Shown here: positions 32,900-42,070 of the stretch, in pieces | Layout of the letters: every line of letters begins with the position of its first letter | Position numbering within the stretch: the stretch's first letter is position 1 | NCBI GenBank assembly: GCA_050014015.1 | Contig: JBEKEC010000019.1 | Location: 12,671-76,670, forward strand | Length of the DNA: 64,000 bases | Reading direction: 5' to 3' | Source: PALSA-1353 sp050014015 | GTDB taxonomy: Bacteria; Planctomycetota; Phycisphaerae; Tepidisphaerales; Tepidisphaeraceae | Position numbers and translations under genes: made by a program | The notes under the pieces: generated by a model | Told to the model about the DNA's origin: nothing | Database searches by the model: none | What the model saw: the letters and a program-made list of their open reading frames with translations, nothing else

Positions 32900-35047
32900 T
32901 CATTTGTTTAAGCCGAACGCTTCGAAGATCGGCCCCAAATGCCTTTCATAATTCCGCCAGCGGCCCACGGACCGAGTGTAGATCGGCTGGCGAACCTGCC
33001 AGTCACTGGCTGACTGCACGGTTCGCTCGGTCCGGTGAAAATCCAGGCACGCGGGGTTCCACGGCAAACCCAGGAAACTGATGATGCGGCGGCTTTGTGT
33101 GTCCAAATCCGCAACCAGGTCTTCGTATTGTACCTCCAGCATCCGCAGAGGCAGCACCTTCAGCCAGTGCGCGACGAGCCGATCGGTATGGACGTGATGG
33201 CGGCCGCATTGCCCCAGGTCGAAGGAGTAAAGATTGCCGGCGGTAAACCGCTGGAAGAAACAGGAGAGGCAGGTGTCGCGAGGATCGCGTCGGCAAAGAA
33301 TGACACGCGCCGAGGGGAAAAGCGTGGCGATCAATCCAAGGCGCTCGACATTGGCGGGCGTTTTGTCGATCACGCGCAACGCCGAACTGCCGAGTGCCCG
33401 CAGCCGTTCCAATTGTTTGCCCGCGGCGTCCTTGATGGGACCTGGAAGACATTGGGTGGAACTCAGCGAGGTCTCGATTTTGCCGATTTCCAACAGCTCG
33501 CCGGCGCCGAAGACGTCCGGGTGACTGGACGCGATCTGTTCGACAAGGCTTGTTCCGGACCGCGGCATTCCCACGATGAAAACGGGCAATTCCGAAGCCT
33601 CGCCCCAGTCGTGCGTGCGCGCAAAGAATTCCGGCGTGAACATCGCAATTGACTCATCCACGCGATGCGCAAACTGATCACTGTTGTACCGCTCGCCGGC
33701 GGCGTGGCGCATTTGTAATACCAGCGAATTGGCACGGGCGTAGTGAGCAAACGCTTCATCGAAGCGTCCGGCATCGTCCAGCATCTTTCCGAGGACAAAT
33801 CCGAGTTCGGCGCGGTCGCGGATGGGCGTTTGCGGATCATCGACGGATGCCATGAGCCACGCCATCTCCACCGCGTCGGCGCTGGCGCCAACACTGGCCA
33901 TCAGGGTGTACGCCTCGGCCGCGCCTGGTCGCCGGACCAGAATTTGGCGGGCGCAGTCGGCGGCCTCGGCGAACCGCCCGATTTGCCGCAAGGCCTCGCC
34001 GAGGTCAATCCAAACCGAACCCGATTCGGGCGCGATTTCAAGGGCGCGGCGAAAACTCTCCACCGCCTCCACGCCCCGGCCGCTACGCCACAAAATCATC
34101 CCGCGCGCCTCGTGAGTCAACGCGGAATTGGGCGCCAGAGCGGCGGCGCGATCCAGAGCTTTGCCCGCTTCATCAAATCGCTGCAACTCGGCCAGAACCA
34201 TGGCCAGGCAATTTTGGGCGTCGGAGTTATCCGGCTCACATTGAGCACCCTGCTGGAAGGCTAGACGTGCCTCCTCGAAGCGGCCCTGCGAGCTAAACAA
34301 TTTGCCGAGATTAACGTGAGGCACAGCCCAACCCGGCCTACACTCGATCGCTTTGGAATAGGCCGCGATGCCCTCATCCAGTTGGCCTTTGTCTTTCAAC
34401 GCATTGCCTAGATTACTGTGGGCTTCGGGTAAGTTGGGATTGAGGGCAATTGCCTGTCGATAGGCCGCGATGCCTTCATCCAGTTGGCCTTTGTCTTTCA
34501 ACGCATTGCCTAGATTACTGTGGGCTTCGGGTAAGTTGGGATTGAGGGCAATTGCCTGCCGATAGGCGGCGATGGCCTCATCCAGTTGGCCTTTGTCTTT
34601 CAAGGCATTGCCTAGAATACTATGGGCTTCGGGTAAGTTGGGATTGAGGGCAATTGCCTGTCGATAGGCGGCGATGGCCTCATCCAGTTGGCCTTTGTCT
34701 TTCAAGGCGTTGCCGAGATTGCCGTGCGCCAGGGCGTAGTTGGGCTTGAGGGCGATGGCCTGACGACACGCGGCGATGGCCTCATCGAACCGTCCGTTCT
34801 TTCTCAGAGCGTTGCCGAGATTGCTGTGGGCTTCGGCTACGTTGGGATTGAGGGCGATGGCACGACGGATCAATTCCACTGCGGCGTCCAAACGGCCCAC
34901 CTGCCCCGCCAGCATCCCCAACAGATGCAATGCGCCCGCATGATTGGGCTGCCGTGCCAGAATCTGGCGGTATTTCCTCTCCGCCTCCGCCAATCGGCCG
35001 GCCTGATGATCCAACATGCCGGATTTGAGCTGCTCCTGAACGGTCAT
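32900..35047 (-). CDS. TPR-sulfotransferase fusion
   Basis: The 715-residue protein starts with about eleven TPR units (residues about 5-400), of which four are nearly identical (NPNLPEAHSNLGNALKDKGQ). The C-terminal 250 residues are a sulfotransferase: the PAPS 5'-phosphosulfate loop FIVGMPRSGTSLVEQI, and the 3'-phosphate motif VILCRRDPRDTCLSCFFQ, then YEDLVADL and FLGLPWNPACLDFH. It should transfer sulfate from PAPS to a protein tyrosine or glycan. It stands alone, transcribed convergently with the glycosyltransferase. The tandem repeats suggest copy-number variation among relatives. Confidence 0.94.
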   Translation of the reverse strand: MTVQEQLKSGMLDHQAGRLAEAERKYRQILARQPNHAGALHLLGMLAGQVGRLDAAVELIRRAIALNPNVAEAHSNLGNALRKNGRFDEAIAACRQAIALKPNYALAHGNLGNALKDKGQLDEAIAAYRQAIALNPNLPEAHSILGNALKDKGQLDEAIAAYRQAIALNPNLPEAHSNLGNALKDKGQLDEGIAAYRQAIALNPNLPEAHSNLGNALKDKGQLDEGIAAYSKAIECRPGWAVPHVNLGKLFSSQGRFEEARLAFQQGAQCEPDNSDAQNCLAMVLAELQRFDEAGKALDRAAALAPNSALTHEARGMILWRSGRGVEAVESFRRALEIAPESGSVWIDLGEALRQIGRFAEAADCARQILVRRPGAAEAYTLMASVGASADAVEMAWLMASVDDPQTPIRDRAELGFVLGKMLDDAGRFDEAFAHYARANSLVLQMRHAAGERYNSDQFAHRVDESIAMFTPEFFARTHDWGEASELPVFIVGMPRSGTSLVEQIASSHPDVFGAGELLEIGKIETSLSSTQCLPGPIKDAAGKQLERLRALGSSALRVIDKTPANVERLGLIATLFPSARVILCRRDPRDTCLSCFFQRFTAGNLYSFDLGQCGRHHVHTDRLVAHWLKVLPLRMLEVQYEDLVADLDTQSRRIISFLGLPWNPACLDFHRTERTVQSASDWQVRQPIYTRSVGRWRNYERHLGPIFEAFGLNK
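34381..34740 (-). repeat. Near-identical 102-base tandem repeats inside the TPR region
   Basis: The segment starting GTTGGCCTTTGTCTTTCA recurs at 34381, 34483, 34585 and 34687, exactly 102 bases apart. Each unit encodes one 34-residue TPR. Bases differ at only a few positions, including silent ones, so the units expanded recently. Confidence 0.93.
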
Positions 35048-35180
35048 GCGACTGGAAATTATAATCGCGAAATCCTATTCCGGTTGACATTGGATACCAA
35101 TCCTTCGTTTGGTCGTCACCGATACAACCTTTGCACTTTGACCGACTTGCGGCGCTTGGCTAAACTCGGGTGTACATCCT

Positions 35181-35267
35181 GGAGGAGTGGCAGAGTGGTC
35201 GAATGCGCCGGTCTTGAAAACCGGTGGGCCCGTGAGGGTCCCGTGAGTTCGAATCTCACCTCCTCCG
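35181..35267 (+). tRNA. tRNA-Ser(TGA)
   Basis: An 87-base tRNA with acceptor GGAGGAG/CTCCTCC and discriminator G, anticodon stem CCGGT/ACCGG around loop CTTGAAA (TGA at 35215-35217), a long variable arm (GGGCCCGTGAGGGTCCC) typical of serine tRNA, and T arm GTGAG-TTCGAAT-CTCAC. CCA is not encoded. Confidence 0.95.
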
Positions 35268-35473
35268 TTTTGTTTAGAGAATGGATCGGTCTTTTCGCTC
35301 AGCACGGATTGCACTGCGATCGTCACGGAAAACCCCGGAAAAAAAGGGCGGGCAACGCTGGACTCGCTCTGTGGTCGGCGTGAACGAGACGGACCGAATC
35401 TCGTGAGGGCGGGGAGAAAAGGGGCACTGCGGGGGTGGAACTGGTGTGCCCAAAGATCCGGGCAATGAGAATT

Positions 35474-35560
35474 GGCCGGAGGACCGGCCGGCTCAATTCC
35501 GAAGCAGAGCCGGCCGGTCCTCCGGCCGGTCTTCGATACCCGAAAGTTTGGGCAGAACCG
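35474..35560. repeat. CCGGCC-rich inverted repeat, copy 1
   Basis: Perfect 21-base arms (35474-35494 and 35507-35527) are followed by a conserved tail ending in AAAGTTTGGGCA. A shorter relative lies at 47016-47083. The remainder of 35268-35713 holds no gene that I can support. Confidence 0.85.
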
Positions 35561-35713
35561 GTGAAACGTGGTCTCGCCTTTCCCCCCACATATAAACCCG
35601 GGGATTTTTCTCCCCCATTTCCCGCCAAACCACTAGCCCTCGCCGATCCTCTCGTTATAATCGCGCAACAATTGCCGGCTTGGAGGCTGGCGCTATTCAT
35701 TTTGGAGGATTCC

Positions 35714-36133
35714 ATGGCGGACTCATCCCCGCAAGATTACCCCACGATCATCGGGCCCGACGCTAACTTCAAGGGCGAACTCACTTTTGAAAAAGGAATG
35801 CGCATCCACGGCCGGATGGAAGGCAAGATCACCACCACCGGTCGGGTGCATGTCGCCAAGGAAGCCAAGCTACAGGCTGACGTGGAGGCCGGGTCGCTGC
35901 TGGTCGAAGGCGAGATTCATGGAAACCTTGTGGCCAGCGACCGGATCGAATTGAAGACCAGCGCCAGGTACGAAGGCGATCTGCGTGCCAACAAGCTGGT
36001 CGTCGAGGAGGGTGCCGTGTTCACGGGTCACGTGAGCGTGGGTCCCGAGGCGGTGAAAGCGGGCCAGCCGAAGGTGACCGTCCAGGTGGCGCGTCAACCG
36101 GGCGGTGCCCCACAACCGGCCAGGGTGGGCTGA
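35714..36133 (+). CDS. Bactofilin
   Basis: The 139-residue protein has the bactofilin core of short right-handed beta-helix repeats (NFKGELTFEKGMRIHGRMEGKI, VHVAKEAKLQADVEAGSLLVEGEIHGNLVASDRIEL, ARYEGDLRANKLVVEEGAVFTGHV) with hydrophobic residues at regular spacing. Bactofilins polymerise without nucleotides and position cell-wall or stalk machinery. GGAGG five bases upstream of ATG 35714 decides the start. A second bactofilin-like gene follows after 28 bases. Confidence 0.93.
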   Translation: MADSSPQDYPTIIGPDANFKGELTFEKGMRIHGRMEGKITTTGRVHVAKEAKLQADVEAGSLLVEGEIHGNLVASDRIELKTSARYEGDLRANKLVVEEGAVFTGHVSVGPEAVKAGQPKVTVQVARQPGGAPQPARVG

Positions 36134-36161
36134 AATCGCCCCGATTGCCGATTGAGGCTTC

Positions 36162-36599
36162 ATGGCGATTCCGCTAGAGCCGATTGCAGATTCTCCCTCC
36201 GGCGACGATCGGGCCAGCATCGTTTGCCTCCATTGCGGGCAGAGCCAGCCGGCCTCGCGCAAAGCGCTCAGCGTCGTTTGCAAATTCTGTCATAAATCCC
36301 TGCGGCTGGAAGATTTGCCCATCAAGGACTACCAGGCCCGCCGAAGCGTCGAAACCTGCGGCGTTGTAACCGTTGAGAAAAAGGGTCAGATTGTAGCCGA
36401 TCGCGTTTTGTGCGGCGGGATGGTGATCCGCGGAAAGGTGAAGGCCACGATCACCAGCCGGGGACCGGTCCTGGTTGGTCCCGATGCCGAGATCAAGGGC
36501 GACGTCCTGGCCCCATCGCTGGCCGTGGGAGCCGGGGCGATTCTCGAAGGCCAATATCGAATCGGATATCCGAATCCGCCGCAACCAAGACCTAACTGA
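36162..36599 (+). CDS. Zinc-ribbon bactofilin-like protein
   Basis: The 145-residue protein combines an N-terminal zinc ribbon (CLHCG near residue 22 and CKFCH near residue 40) with a shorter bactofilin beta-helix (CGGMVIRGKVKATITSRGPVLVGPDAEIKGDVLAPSLAVGAGAILEG). It is co-transcribed with the bactofilin upstream and probably co-polymerises with or caps it. The zinc ribbon may mediate binding to a partner. This domain pair is common in Planctomycetota but not studied as far as I know. Confidence 0.85.
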   Translation: MAIPLEPIADSPSGDDRASIVCLHCGQSQPASRKALSVVCKFCHKSLRLEDLPIKDYQARRSVETCGVVTVEKKGQIVADRVLCGGMVIRGKVKATITSRGPVLVGPDAEIKGDVLAPSLAVGAGAILEGQYRIGYPNPPQPRPN

Positions 36600-36652
36600 C
36601 GTCAACTTCCAGATTAGAACACGCCCTCATGCCGGGCATTCTTAAATGGAAC

Positions 36653-36744
36653 TTACCGCGAAGGCGCGAAGAAGCGAAGGTACGCGAAGAAAACAGGTAT
36701 TGAATTTCTTCGCGCACCTTCGCTTCTTCGCGCCTTCGCGGTAA
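36653..36744. repeat. Long hairpin, CGCGAAG type
   Basis: Arms of about 40 bases built from CGAAGG and GCGAAGAA units fold back with one small bulge. It lies between the second bactofilin gene and the convergent glycosyltransferase gene, and might serve as a bidirectional transcription barrier. Confidence 0.88.
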
Positions 36745-36792
36745 GGCTTTCTTGGAAGAGATCAGAAAGACAGGGAAGCCACGAAGACCCGC

Positions 36793-38496
36793 TCACGCCC
36801 TGACCCGGAAATGCCGCCCGAGGTTCGGGTTGTAGTACGGGTCGCGGCCAAATCGCTCCCGCCACGTTCTGTGAAATGCTTCAAATTCGCGGCGGTACGT
36901 CCCGGTCTTGCTCACCGATTCGTAGTGATACAGCTTCGCGTACGGCGTATACACGATTCGTTTGCCGATTGCCCCGAGCTTCAGGCAATAATCAATGTCG
37001 TTGTAATTGAGCGGAAACTGTTCGCTGAATCCCCCGACGGCCTTGTAGTTCTGGGCACGGGTCATCATGCACGCCCCGGTGACGGCCGACCAGTTCCGAT
37101 GCACCTGCGAAGAATGAAAATATCCCGGATGCCCCGCCGGCATTCCATAAAACGGATGCCGCGGGTTGCCGTTCAGCAGGATCACGCCCGTGTGTTGCTG
37201 CGTGTCGTCGGGAAACAATAGCTGCGCGCCCACCGCACCGATCTGGGGCTGCTGCGCGAATTCCAGCATCGCTTCGATCCAATCCGGCGTGATGACCTCG
37301 ATGTCATCGTTCAGAAGGATCAATTGCTCGCCCCGCGCTTGCGAAGCGCCCAGATTGATCTTTCGCGTCAGGTTGAATTCCCCAATGAACGGAACCCGCC
37401 GAATCTCCAGCGGCCCCAGTGCCGCCGCTAGCTCCTCCGGCATGTCGTTGTTGTCCAACACGATGATTTCAACGTTCTTGTACGTGCTCAATCGCCGGAT
37501 GCTCGATACGCATTCCAGCACGAACCAACTCTGCCGGCCGCGAATCGTCGCCGATCGGCTGGCGCTGGGGATGACGATCGACACCAGCGGATTTCCCGCC
37601 AGCGCGAAACGGACGCGATGCACGCCGCCCGCGCCGCCGCTCTCGATCGTCGCCGATTGCCCGGTTGAAGCCAGATACTCTCGCAATGCCCGCCCGGCCG
37701 ACGCCCCCGATGGCTCGGTGGCGGCAGATTTCCCGCGGTGATACAGCACGTCGGGTACATGATGAATCGCTGCCTTTTCGGCAACCAGCCGCAGGATCAG
37801 GTCGTACTCAAACGCATCGGCGAATTCCTCCCTGATCCCGCCGATTTTTCCGATCAGTTCCCGCCGATACGCTGCCAGCCGGCCCAAGTAATTCCAGGCG
37901 AGAAAATACTCCGGCGACCAATCGGGCTTGAAAAATGGCTCGGCATGAACCCCCATGTCCGACACCATGTCTTCATCGCTGTAAATCATGTCCAGCGACC
38001 GATTGCACACGATCGCCTCGGCGAGCCGAAACAGCGCATGCTCCGCCAACTCGTCACCGGACTCGACAAAACAGACATATTCGCCGGTCGCCAATTCAAC
38101 GGCGGCCGTCTTCCCGCCGCCGGCCGGAACGTGCCGGACTCGAGAATCGCTGGAATCGCGCTCGCCCCCTCCCACAATGATGAGTTGCCAATTCGGATAG
38201 ATCTGCCGCACGACCGATTCGACCGACGCGCGCGATCCTTCCCCGCGATCCAGCGATTGAAGAACAACCGAAATCCCCGGCGGTTTGGTCCGACTTTGCA
38301 TTTGTGCCCGCATGCGCCGGCGATCTCGGTCCGTAATTCGATGAAGTTCCCGCCATCGCTGGTAATCGGACGGATATGCCCGGCGCCCCAATGCCGCGAG
38401 GCACTCCCGCTTCAACGCGGGCCAATTTCCCTTCGCCAGAAGCCTCAGTGCCAATCTCAGGTTCGGCGGCCTTGCCGGATCAGAAAAGCTTGCCAT
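36793..38496 (-). CDS. Tandem-domain family 2 glycosyltransferase
   Basis: The 567-residue protein has two GT-A domains. The first (about 75-280) is imperfect at its nucleotide site (ISVVLQSLDRGEGSRAS, with VESGDELAEHAL instead of D-x-D, then MIYSDEDMVS). The second (about 305-560) is complete: VSIVIPSASRSA, IIVLDNNDMPEEL, LLNDDIEVITPDWIEAML, and ALFNYNDIDYCLKLG-like acceptor motif. Enzymes like this extend O-antigen or capsule chains with alternating sugars. It faces the two bactofilins across a long hairpin. Confidence 0.9.
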   Translation of the reverse strand: MASFSDPARPPNLRLALRLLAKGNWPALKRECLAALGRRAYPSDYQRWRELHRITDRDRRRMRAQMQSRTKPPGISVVLQSLDRGEGSRASVESVVRQIYPNWQLIIVGGGERDSSDSRVRHVPAGGGKTAAVELATGEYVCFVESGDELAEHALFRLAEAIVCNRSLDMIYSDEDMVSDMGVHAEPFFKPDWSPEYFLAWNYLGRLAAYRRELIGKIGGIREEFADAFEYDLILRLVAEKAAIHHVPDVLYHRGKSAATEPSGASAGRALREYLASTGQSATIESGGAGGVHRVRFALAGNPLVSIVIPSASRSATIRGRQSWFVLECVSSIRRLSTYKNVEIIVLDNNDMPEELAAALGPLEIRRVPFIGEFNLTRKINLGASQARGEQLILLNDDIEVITPDWIEAMLEFAQQPQIGAVGAQLLFPDDTQQHTGVILLNGNPRHPFYGMPAGHPGYFHSSQVHRNWSAVTGACMMTRAQNYKAVGGFSEQFPLNYNDIDYCLKLGAIGKRIVYTPYAKLYHYESVSKTGTYRREFEAFHRTWRERFGRDPYYNPNLGRHFRVRA

Positions 38497-39232
38497 TACT
38501 GCACTGAGATTATCTCTTACTCACCTTTCCGCCAACACAAGCTCGGAACACGATCGCTTCATCCGAGTCCCAACCCCGCCCCAAAGGAAACAATCCAAAG
38601 CCCAGGGAGCTTGCTCCCTTGGGAACTCCCCCCAAGCCCGCGGATGGCCATCCGCGGGTTCCTTTGCTCCATCACCCCGATGACGCCGACAGCCCGGATA
38701 AGAAATGAATCGATTCGCATCATCCGACTCGCCCACGCAAAATTTTTTCAAAAAAAATTCGTCGAATTCCAAAAAACACGTCCATTTCTTTCACCTCCCC
38801 GCTCTAAATATAGAGGAGCTTGTTTTTTTTGCTCTACTTTCCACCTCTCCACTTTCTCGCGCCGCGCTCCCCAAAAAACGCGAACGCCGAAAATGGGGCC
38901 TTTTGGGACACTTTGGGACATTTACCAACCGTTAAACCGCCGCGCCGTGACACCAAAGCCATCGCCGGCAAAAGACGGCGACAGACGTGCCTCACGTGAT
39001 GCCCCATCGAAATCCTGGAATGACCACAAACCGCTCAGTTCCCCTGGGTAATCGTCCTATTCCGGGTGAAGGATCAGAGCTTCCACGGTCAGCTTCCTGC
39101 ACCCAGGCCACACTTTGACGGGCGATTCCTTGATACAGGCGAACTACGAACCGCAGATCCCGCTTTTGGATTGATCGGCATCTATACGGATTGTACGATA
39201 TCCCCGCTGGCCGACGTGCTCGGAAATTACCG
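38497..39232. other. Gene-free stretch with two perfect palindromes
   Basis: No credible gene is present in these 736 bases. Two hairpins stand out: CCCAGGGAGC-TT-GCTCCCTTGGG at 38601-38623 and CCCGCGGATGGCCATCCGCGGG at 38637-38658, the latter a perfect 22-base palindrome. An A/T-rich patch (38735-38840) with runs of A and T follows. Short open frames here have no plausible protein composition. Confidence 0.7.
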
Positions 39233-39529
39233 ATGCGATTTCACTGGGACCGGATTAAAGCCTCCGAAAATCGGCGGAAGCATCGCGCCTCTTTTGAAGA
39301 GGCATGCACGATCTTTTCCGACGCATCGGTCTTGACCGTGCATGACGAAAAGCATTCGTCGGATGAGGACCGTTGGGCAGGCATGGGAATGTCGATATCT
39401 GGTAGAATCCTTGTCGTGATCCACTCCTGGCCTGAGCCGGACGAATCCGGTGAGGAAGTCGTGAGAATCATTTCGGCTCGCCGAGCCAATGGGCGCGAAC
39501 GGGCGACGTACCTGGAGCGAAGGCGATGA
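39233..39529 (+). CDS. brnT: BrnT-family toxin
   Basis: The 98-residue protein matches BrnT throughout: FHWDRIKASENRRKH at the N-terminus, SFEEACTIFSDASVLTVHDEKHSSDEDRW in the middle, ISGRILVVIHSWPE and RIISARRANGRERATYLERRR at the end. BrnT is an RNase of the RelE fold that inhibits translation. The ATG at 39233 is the conserved start; codons further upstream have no family match. Its TGA overlaps the antitoxin ATG (39526-39529). Toxin-first order is typical for BrnTA. Confidence 0.93.
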   Translation: MRFHWDRIKASENRRKHRASFEEACTIFSDASVLTVHDEKHSSDEDRWAGMGMSISGRILVVIHSWPEPDESGEEVVRIISARRANGRERATYLERRR

Positions 39530-39726
39530 AAAAGCACTACGACTTTACCAAAGCCGTTCAAGGCAAGCTCTATCGGCCGGCCAAGACATTGCAAATCCCC
39601 ATCTACCTGGACGAGGACGTGCGGGAGAAGCTGGTCGGCAAAGACAAACGCGCCGCCGCTAATTTGACGAAGATCGTCAATGCCATCCTGCGTTCACAGA
39701 TTGGCGTAGTCGAAATGCTGAAATAG
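39526..39726 (+). CDS. brnA: BrnA-like antitoxin, short
   Basis: The 66-residue ribbon-helix-helix protein begins MKKHYDFTKAVQGKLYRP, a BrnA hallmark, and continues IPIYLDEDVREKLV and LTKIVNAILRSQI. It should neutralise BrnT and bind the promoter as a dimer. It is shorter than many BrnA proteins. It overlaps brnT by four bases (ATGA). Confidence 0.88.
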   Translation: MKKHYDFTKAVQGKLYRPAKTLQIPIYLDEDVREKLVGKDKRAAANLTKIVNAILRSQIGVVEMLK

Positions 39727-39794
39727 CCTTGGTACGTTTGGTTTCCCTAACCACCCGCGCCGGATTTGACGGAAATTCGGGTAAACTTCCCCCG

Positions 39795-40859
39795 GTGCAA
39801 CGCCGAATACTTCTCCTCATTACCGATTTGCGAATCGGCGGAACGCCGACCGTCGTGCGCGAACTGGCCGTCCGGCTTCACGGCGATCCGGATTTCCACG
39901 TTCACGTCGCCTGCCTCGATCGCTGGGGACCGGTGGCGGATCAATTACGCAACGGCGGCGTCCCCGTCACCACATTGAACGCCTGCTGTAGCGTCGATCC
40001 GCGCGTCCTGGCCAAGCTTGTCTGGCTGATCCGACAGGAAGAAATCGACACCGTCTTCAGCTTCCTCATCCATGCCAATGCCGTCGCGGCTTTGGCGTCG
40101 CTGGTTCTCCCCGGCGTTCGATTTCTCCAGTCCATCCAGACCACCCAGCCCAATCCCCCCTGGCATTGGAGGCTCCAGAATGTGATTCAACACGCGGCCG
40201 AGAAAATCGTCGTTCCATCGCCATCGGTGCAGGACGCAGCCATCCGATGGGCCGGAGTGACGCCGGCAAAACTGGTCATCATTCCCAACGCCGTCCGAAT
40301 CCAGGACTTTCCCAGCGAGCGGCGGGGGGGAGAGGGCCAGAGGGTTGCCTTCATCGGCCGGCTCGATCCGATCAAACGCATTGGGGACCTCGTCGCCGCG
40401 GTTTCGCTTTTGAACGCGAATTTCACGTTGGACATCTGGGGCGAAGGGAGCCGGCGCGGCGAGATTCAGTCAACCATCAACCGGCTCGGTCTTCAGGACC
40501 GGGCGATATTGCACGGCGCGGTCGCGGGGTCGGCCCAGGCGTTGGAGAAGGCCGACGTTCTGGTGCTTCCCTCCGATGCCGAGGGATTCGGGCTGGTATT
40601 GATCGAGGCGATGGCGGCGGGGGTGCCGGTCATCGGAACCAACGTGCCGGGGATTCGGGACGTGATCGAAGACGGCATCAGCGGATTGCTCGTCCCCGCC
40701 AGGAACCCGCGCGCCCTGGCAAATGCGATCGTAAGAGTTTTGTCCGATGCTCCCCTGCGCGAAAAACTGATCGCCGGCGGACGGGACCGCGTTCGACGGC
40801 TTTACGATTGGGCCATCTGCTACGACAAATATCGCCAATTGCTTCTGGGCCCGCGATAG
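39795..40859 (+). CDS. Family 4 glycosyltransferase
   Basis: The GT-B enzyme of 354 residues starts RRILLLITDLRIGGTPTVVRELA, has the inter-domain VVPSPSVQDAAIRWAGVTPAKLVIIPNAV, VAFIGRLDPIKRIGDLVAAV and the nucleotide-sugar signature SDAEGFGLVLIEAMAAGVPVIGTNVPGIRDVI (E-x7-E). It probably transfers a hexose to a lipid-linked glycan. The GTG at 39795 is the likely start; the frame is open from TTG 39729. Confidence 0.92.
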   Translation: MQRRILLLITDLRIGGTPTVVRELAVRLHGDPDFHVHVACLDRWGPVADQLRNGGVPVTTLNACCSVDPRVLAKLVWLIRQEEIDTVFSFLIHANAVAALASLVLPGVRFLQSIQTTQPNPPWHWRLQNVIQHAAEKIVVPSPSVQDAAIRWAGVTPAKLVIIPNAVRIQDFPSERRGGEGQRVAFIGRLDPIKRIGDLVAAVSLLNANFTLDIWGEGSRRGEIQSTINRLGLQDRAILHGAVAGSAQALEKADVLVLPSDAEGFGLVLIEAMAAGVPVIGTNVPGIRDVIEDGISGLLVPARNPRALANAIVRVLSDAPLREKLIAGGRDRVRRLYDWAICYDKYRQLLLGPR

Positions 40860-40906
40860 ACGAATTGCTCAAGCGGACGGCTCTTTGACATCCGGAAAGT
40901 TGAATT

Positions 40907-41012
40907 TAACCGCAGAGATCGCGGAGATCGCGGAGAAGAGACATGAAATGTAAAGATGTCAAATAAAGCGCTTCGCAGGATTTCTCTGCGTTCTCCGCGA
41001 TCTCTGCGGTAA
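40907..41012. repeat. Long hairpin, CGCAGAGATCGCGGAG type
   Basis: The left arm contains two copies of ATCGCGGAG and pairs with TTCTCCGCGATCTCTGCGG on the right, with about 50 bases between. It occupies the gap between two convergent genes. Confidence 0.85.
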
Positions 41013-41052
41013 TATTTTGCCTTGCGAACGAAAGAGCGGTCAGTTAGGGAAA

Positions 41053-41982
41053 TCAGTCGTGTTTCAGCGGCTCTTCGCCCTTGGGCCGGGTTTTCCAGCG
41101 GCGATGGAGCCACAGATATTGGCTTGGATCGTCACGCACGAAATCTTCGATCGCCTTGGTGTACCGCTGGGTGATGTAGAGCAGCGGATCGGGCTGGTCC
41201 TTCCAATCGGCCGGCCAGATGATGTCCTGCGTCGCCAGCCGAAACCGGAATCGACCGCCCAATCGCCGCGCGTAGCCGACCACGATCGGCACCTCGAATT
41301 GCATCGCCAGCAACCCGATCGATTTGTACGTGCTGGCCTTGCGCCCGAAGAAATCGACGAAGATCCCCTTGTGCCCGGCGTTCTGGTCGGCGACGAAGCC
41401 GACGACCCCGCCGCTGGCCAGCAACTCCGTGATTTCCGACGTCGCGCCTTTTTTCCCCACGATTTTCTGTCCCTGCCGCTCGCGCACCCCGTAAACCCAT
41501 TCGCTCAGGTACGGGTTGTCCAGCGGCCGGGCCACGGCGGTGCTTTCAAAACCCAGCGTCGCCATCACGTAACCCAGAATCTCCCAGTTGCCGTAATGGC
41601 CCGTGAGCATGATCAACCCCTTTTTGTTGGCCATCAGCAACTCCAGGGTGTCATGGAAGTTGTCCAACTCGACGTATTTCCGCCAGGTGTCCACGCGGAC
41701 CAGCCGGGTGGTGTGCATCATCTCCACCGCGAGCATGCACATGTGCTGAACGCTCTTGGTCGCCAATGATTCGCGCTGCGCATCCGTGAAATGCGGAAAA
41801 CATCGCTCGAGATTGGCGACCGCGCGCTGGTGGTGCCTTTTATCGAAATAGTCCCAGACCGTCCCAAAATGCTGGGCCGTCCGCAGATTCAGGTCCACCG
41901 GAAACCAGTGCATCGCCATCGCGATCATCCGCAGGCTCAGGTAGATGACGCGGTCGAAGAGATCATTGCGCGCCTTGGCCAT
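41053..41982 (-). CDS. Lipid A/lysophospholipid acyltransferase (LpxL/HtrB family)
   Basis: The 309-residue protein has an N-terminal membrane-associated segment (RVIYLSLRMIAMAMHWFPV), the catalytic HYGNWE (H-x4-E) near residue 128, and GVVGFVADQNAGHKGIFVDFFGR with YLWLHRRWKTRP near the C-terminus, all diagnostic for LpxL-type acyltransferases. It supports a lipid A-bearing outer membrane. Confidence 0.92.
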   Translation of the reverse strand: MAKARNDLFDRVIYLSLRMIAMAMHWFPVDLNLRTAQHFGTVWDYFDKRHHQRAVANLERCFPHFTDAQRESLATKSVQHMCMLAVEMMHTTRLVRVDTWRKYVELDNFHDTLELLMANKKGLIMLTGHYGNWEILGYVMATLGFESTAVARPLDNPYLSEWVYGVRERQGQKIVGKKGATSEITELLASGGVVGFVADQNAGHKGIFVDFFGRKASTYKSIGLLAMQFEVPIVVGYARRLGGRFRFRLATQDIIWPADWKDQPDPLLYITQRYTKAIEDFVRDDPSQYLWLHRRWKTRPKGEEPLKHD

Positions 41983-42070
41983 TGAAAAGGATTGTCATTC
42001 GTCCTTGGTCATTTGTCATTAGCCAGCACGGATTTGCGGGGTCTGCCAATTCTTCCGGGAGCAAAGACGA

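Noticed and set aside
34381..34740. 102-base tandem repeats considered as CRISPR or noncoding satellite
   Set aside because: The period is three times 34 codons and the units encode in-frame TPRs.
36653..36744. Long intergenic hairpins considered as plain intrinsic terminators
   Set aside because: No T-tract follows on either strand, and some lie in co-directional or divergent gaps.
38705..38935. A 76-codon frame with many Lys, Phe and Ser residues
   Set aside because: It is produced by A- and T-runs in a gene-free stretch and has no ribosome site or recognizable fold.
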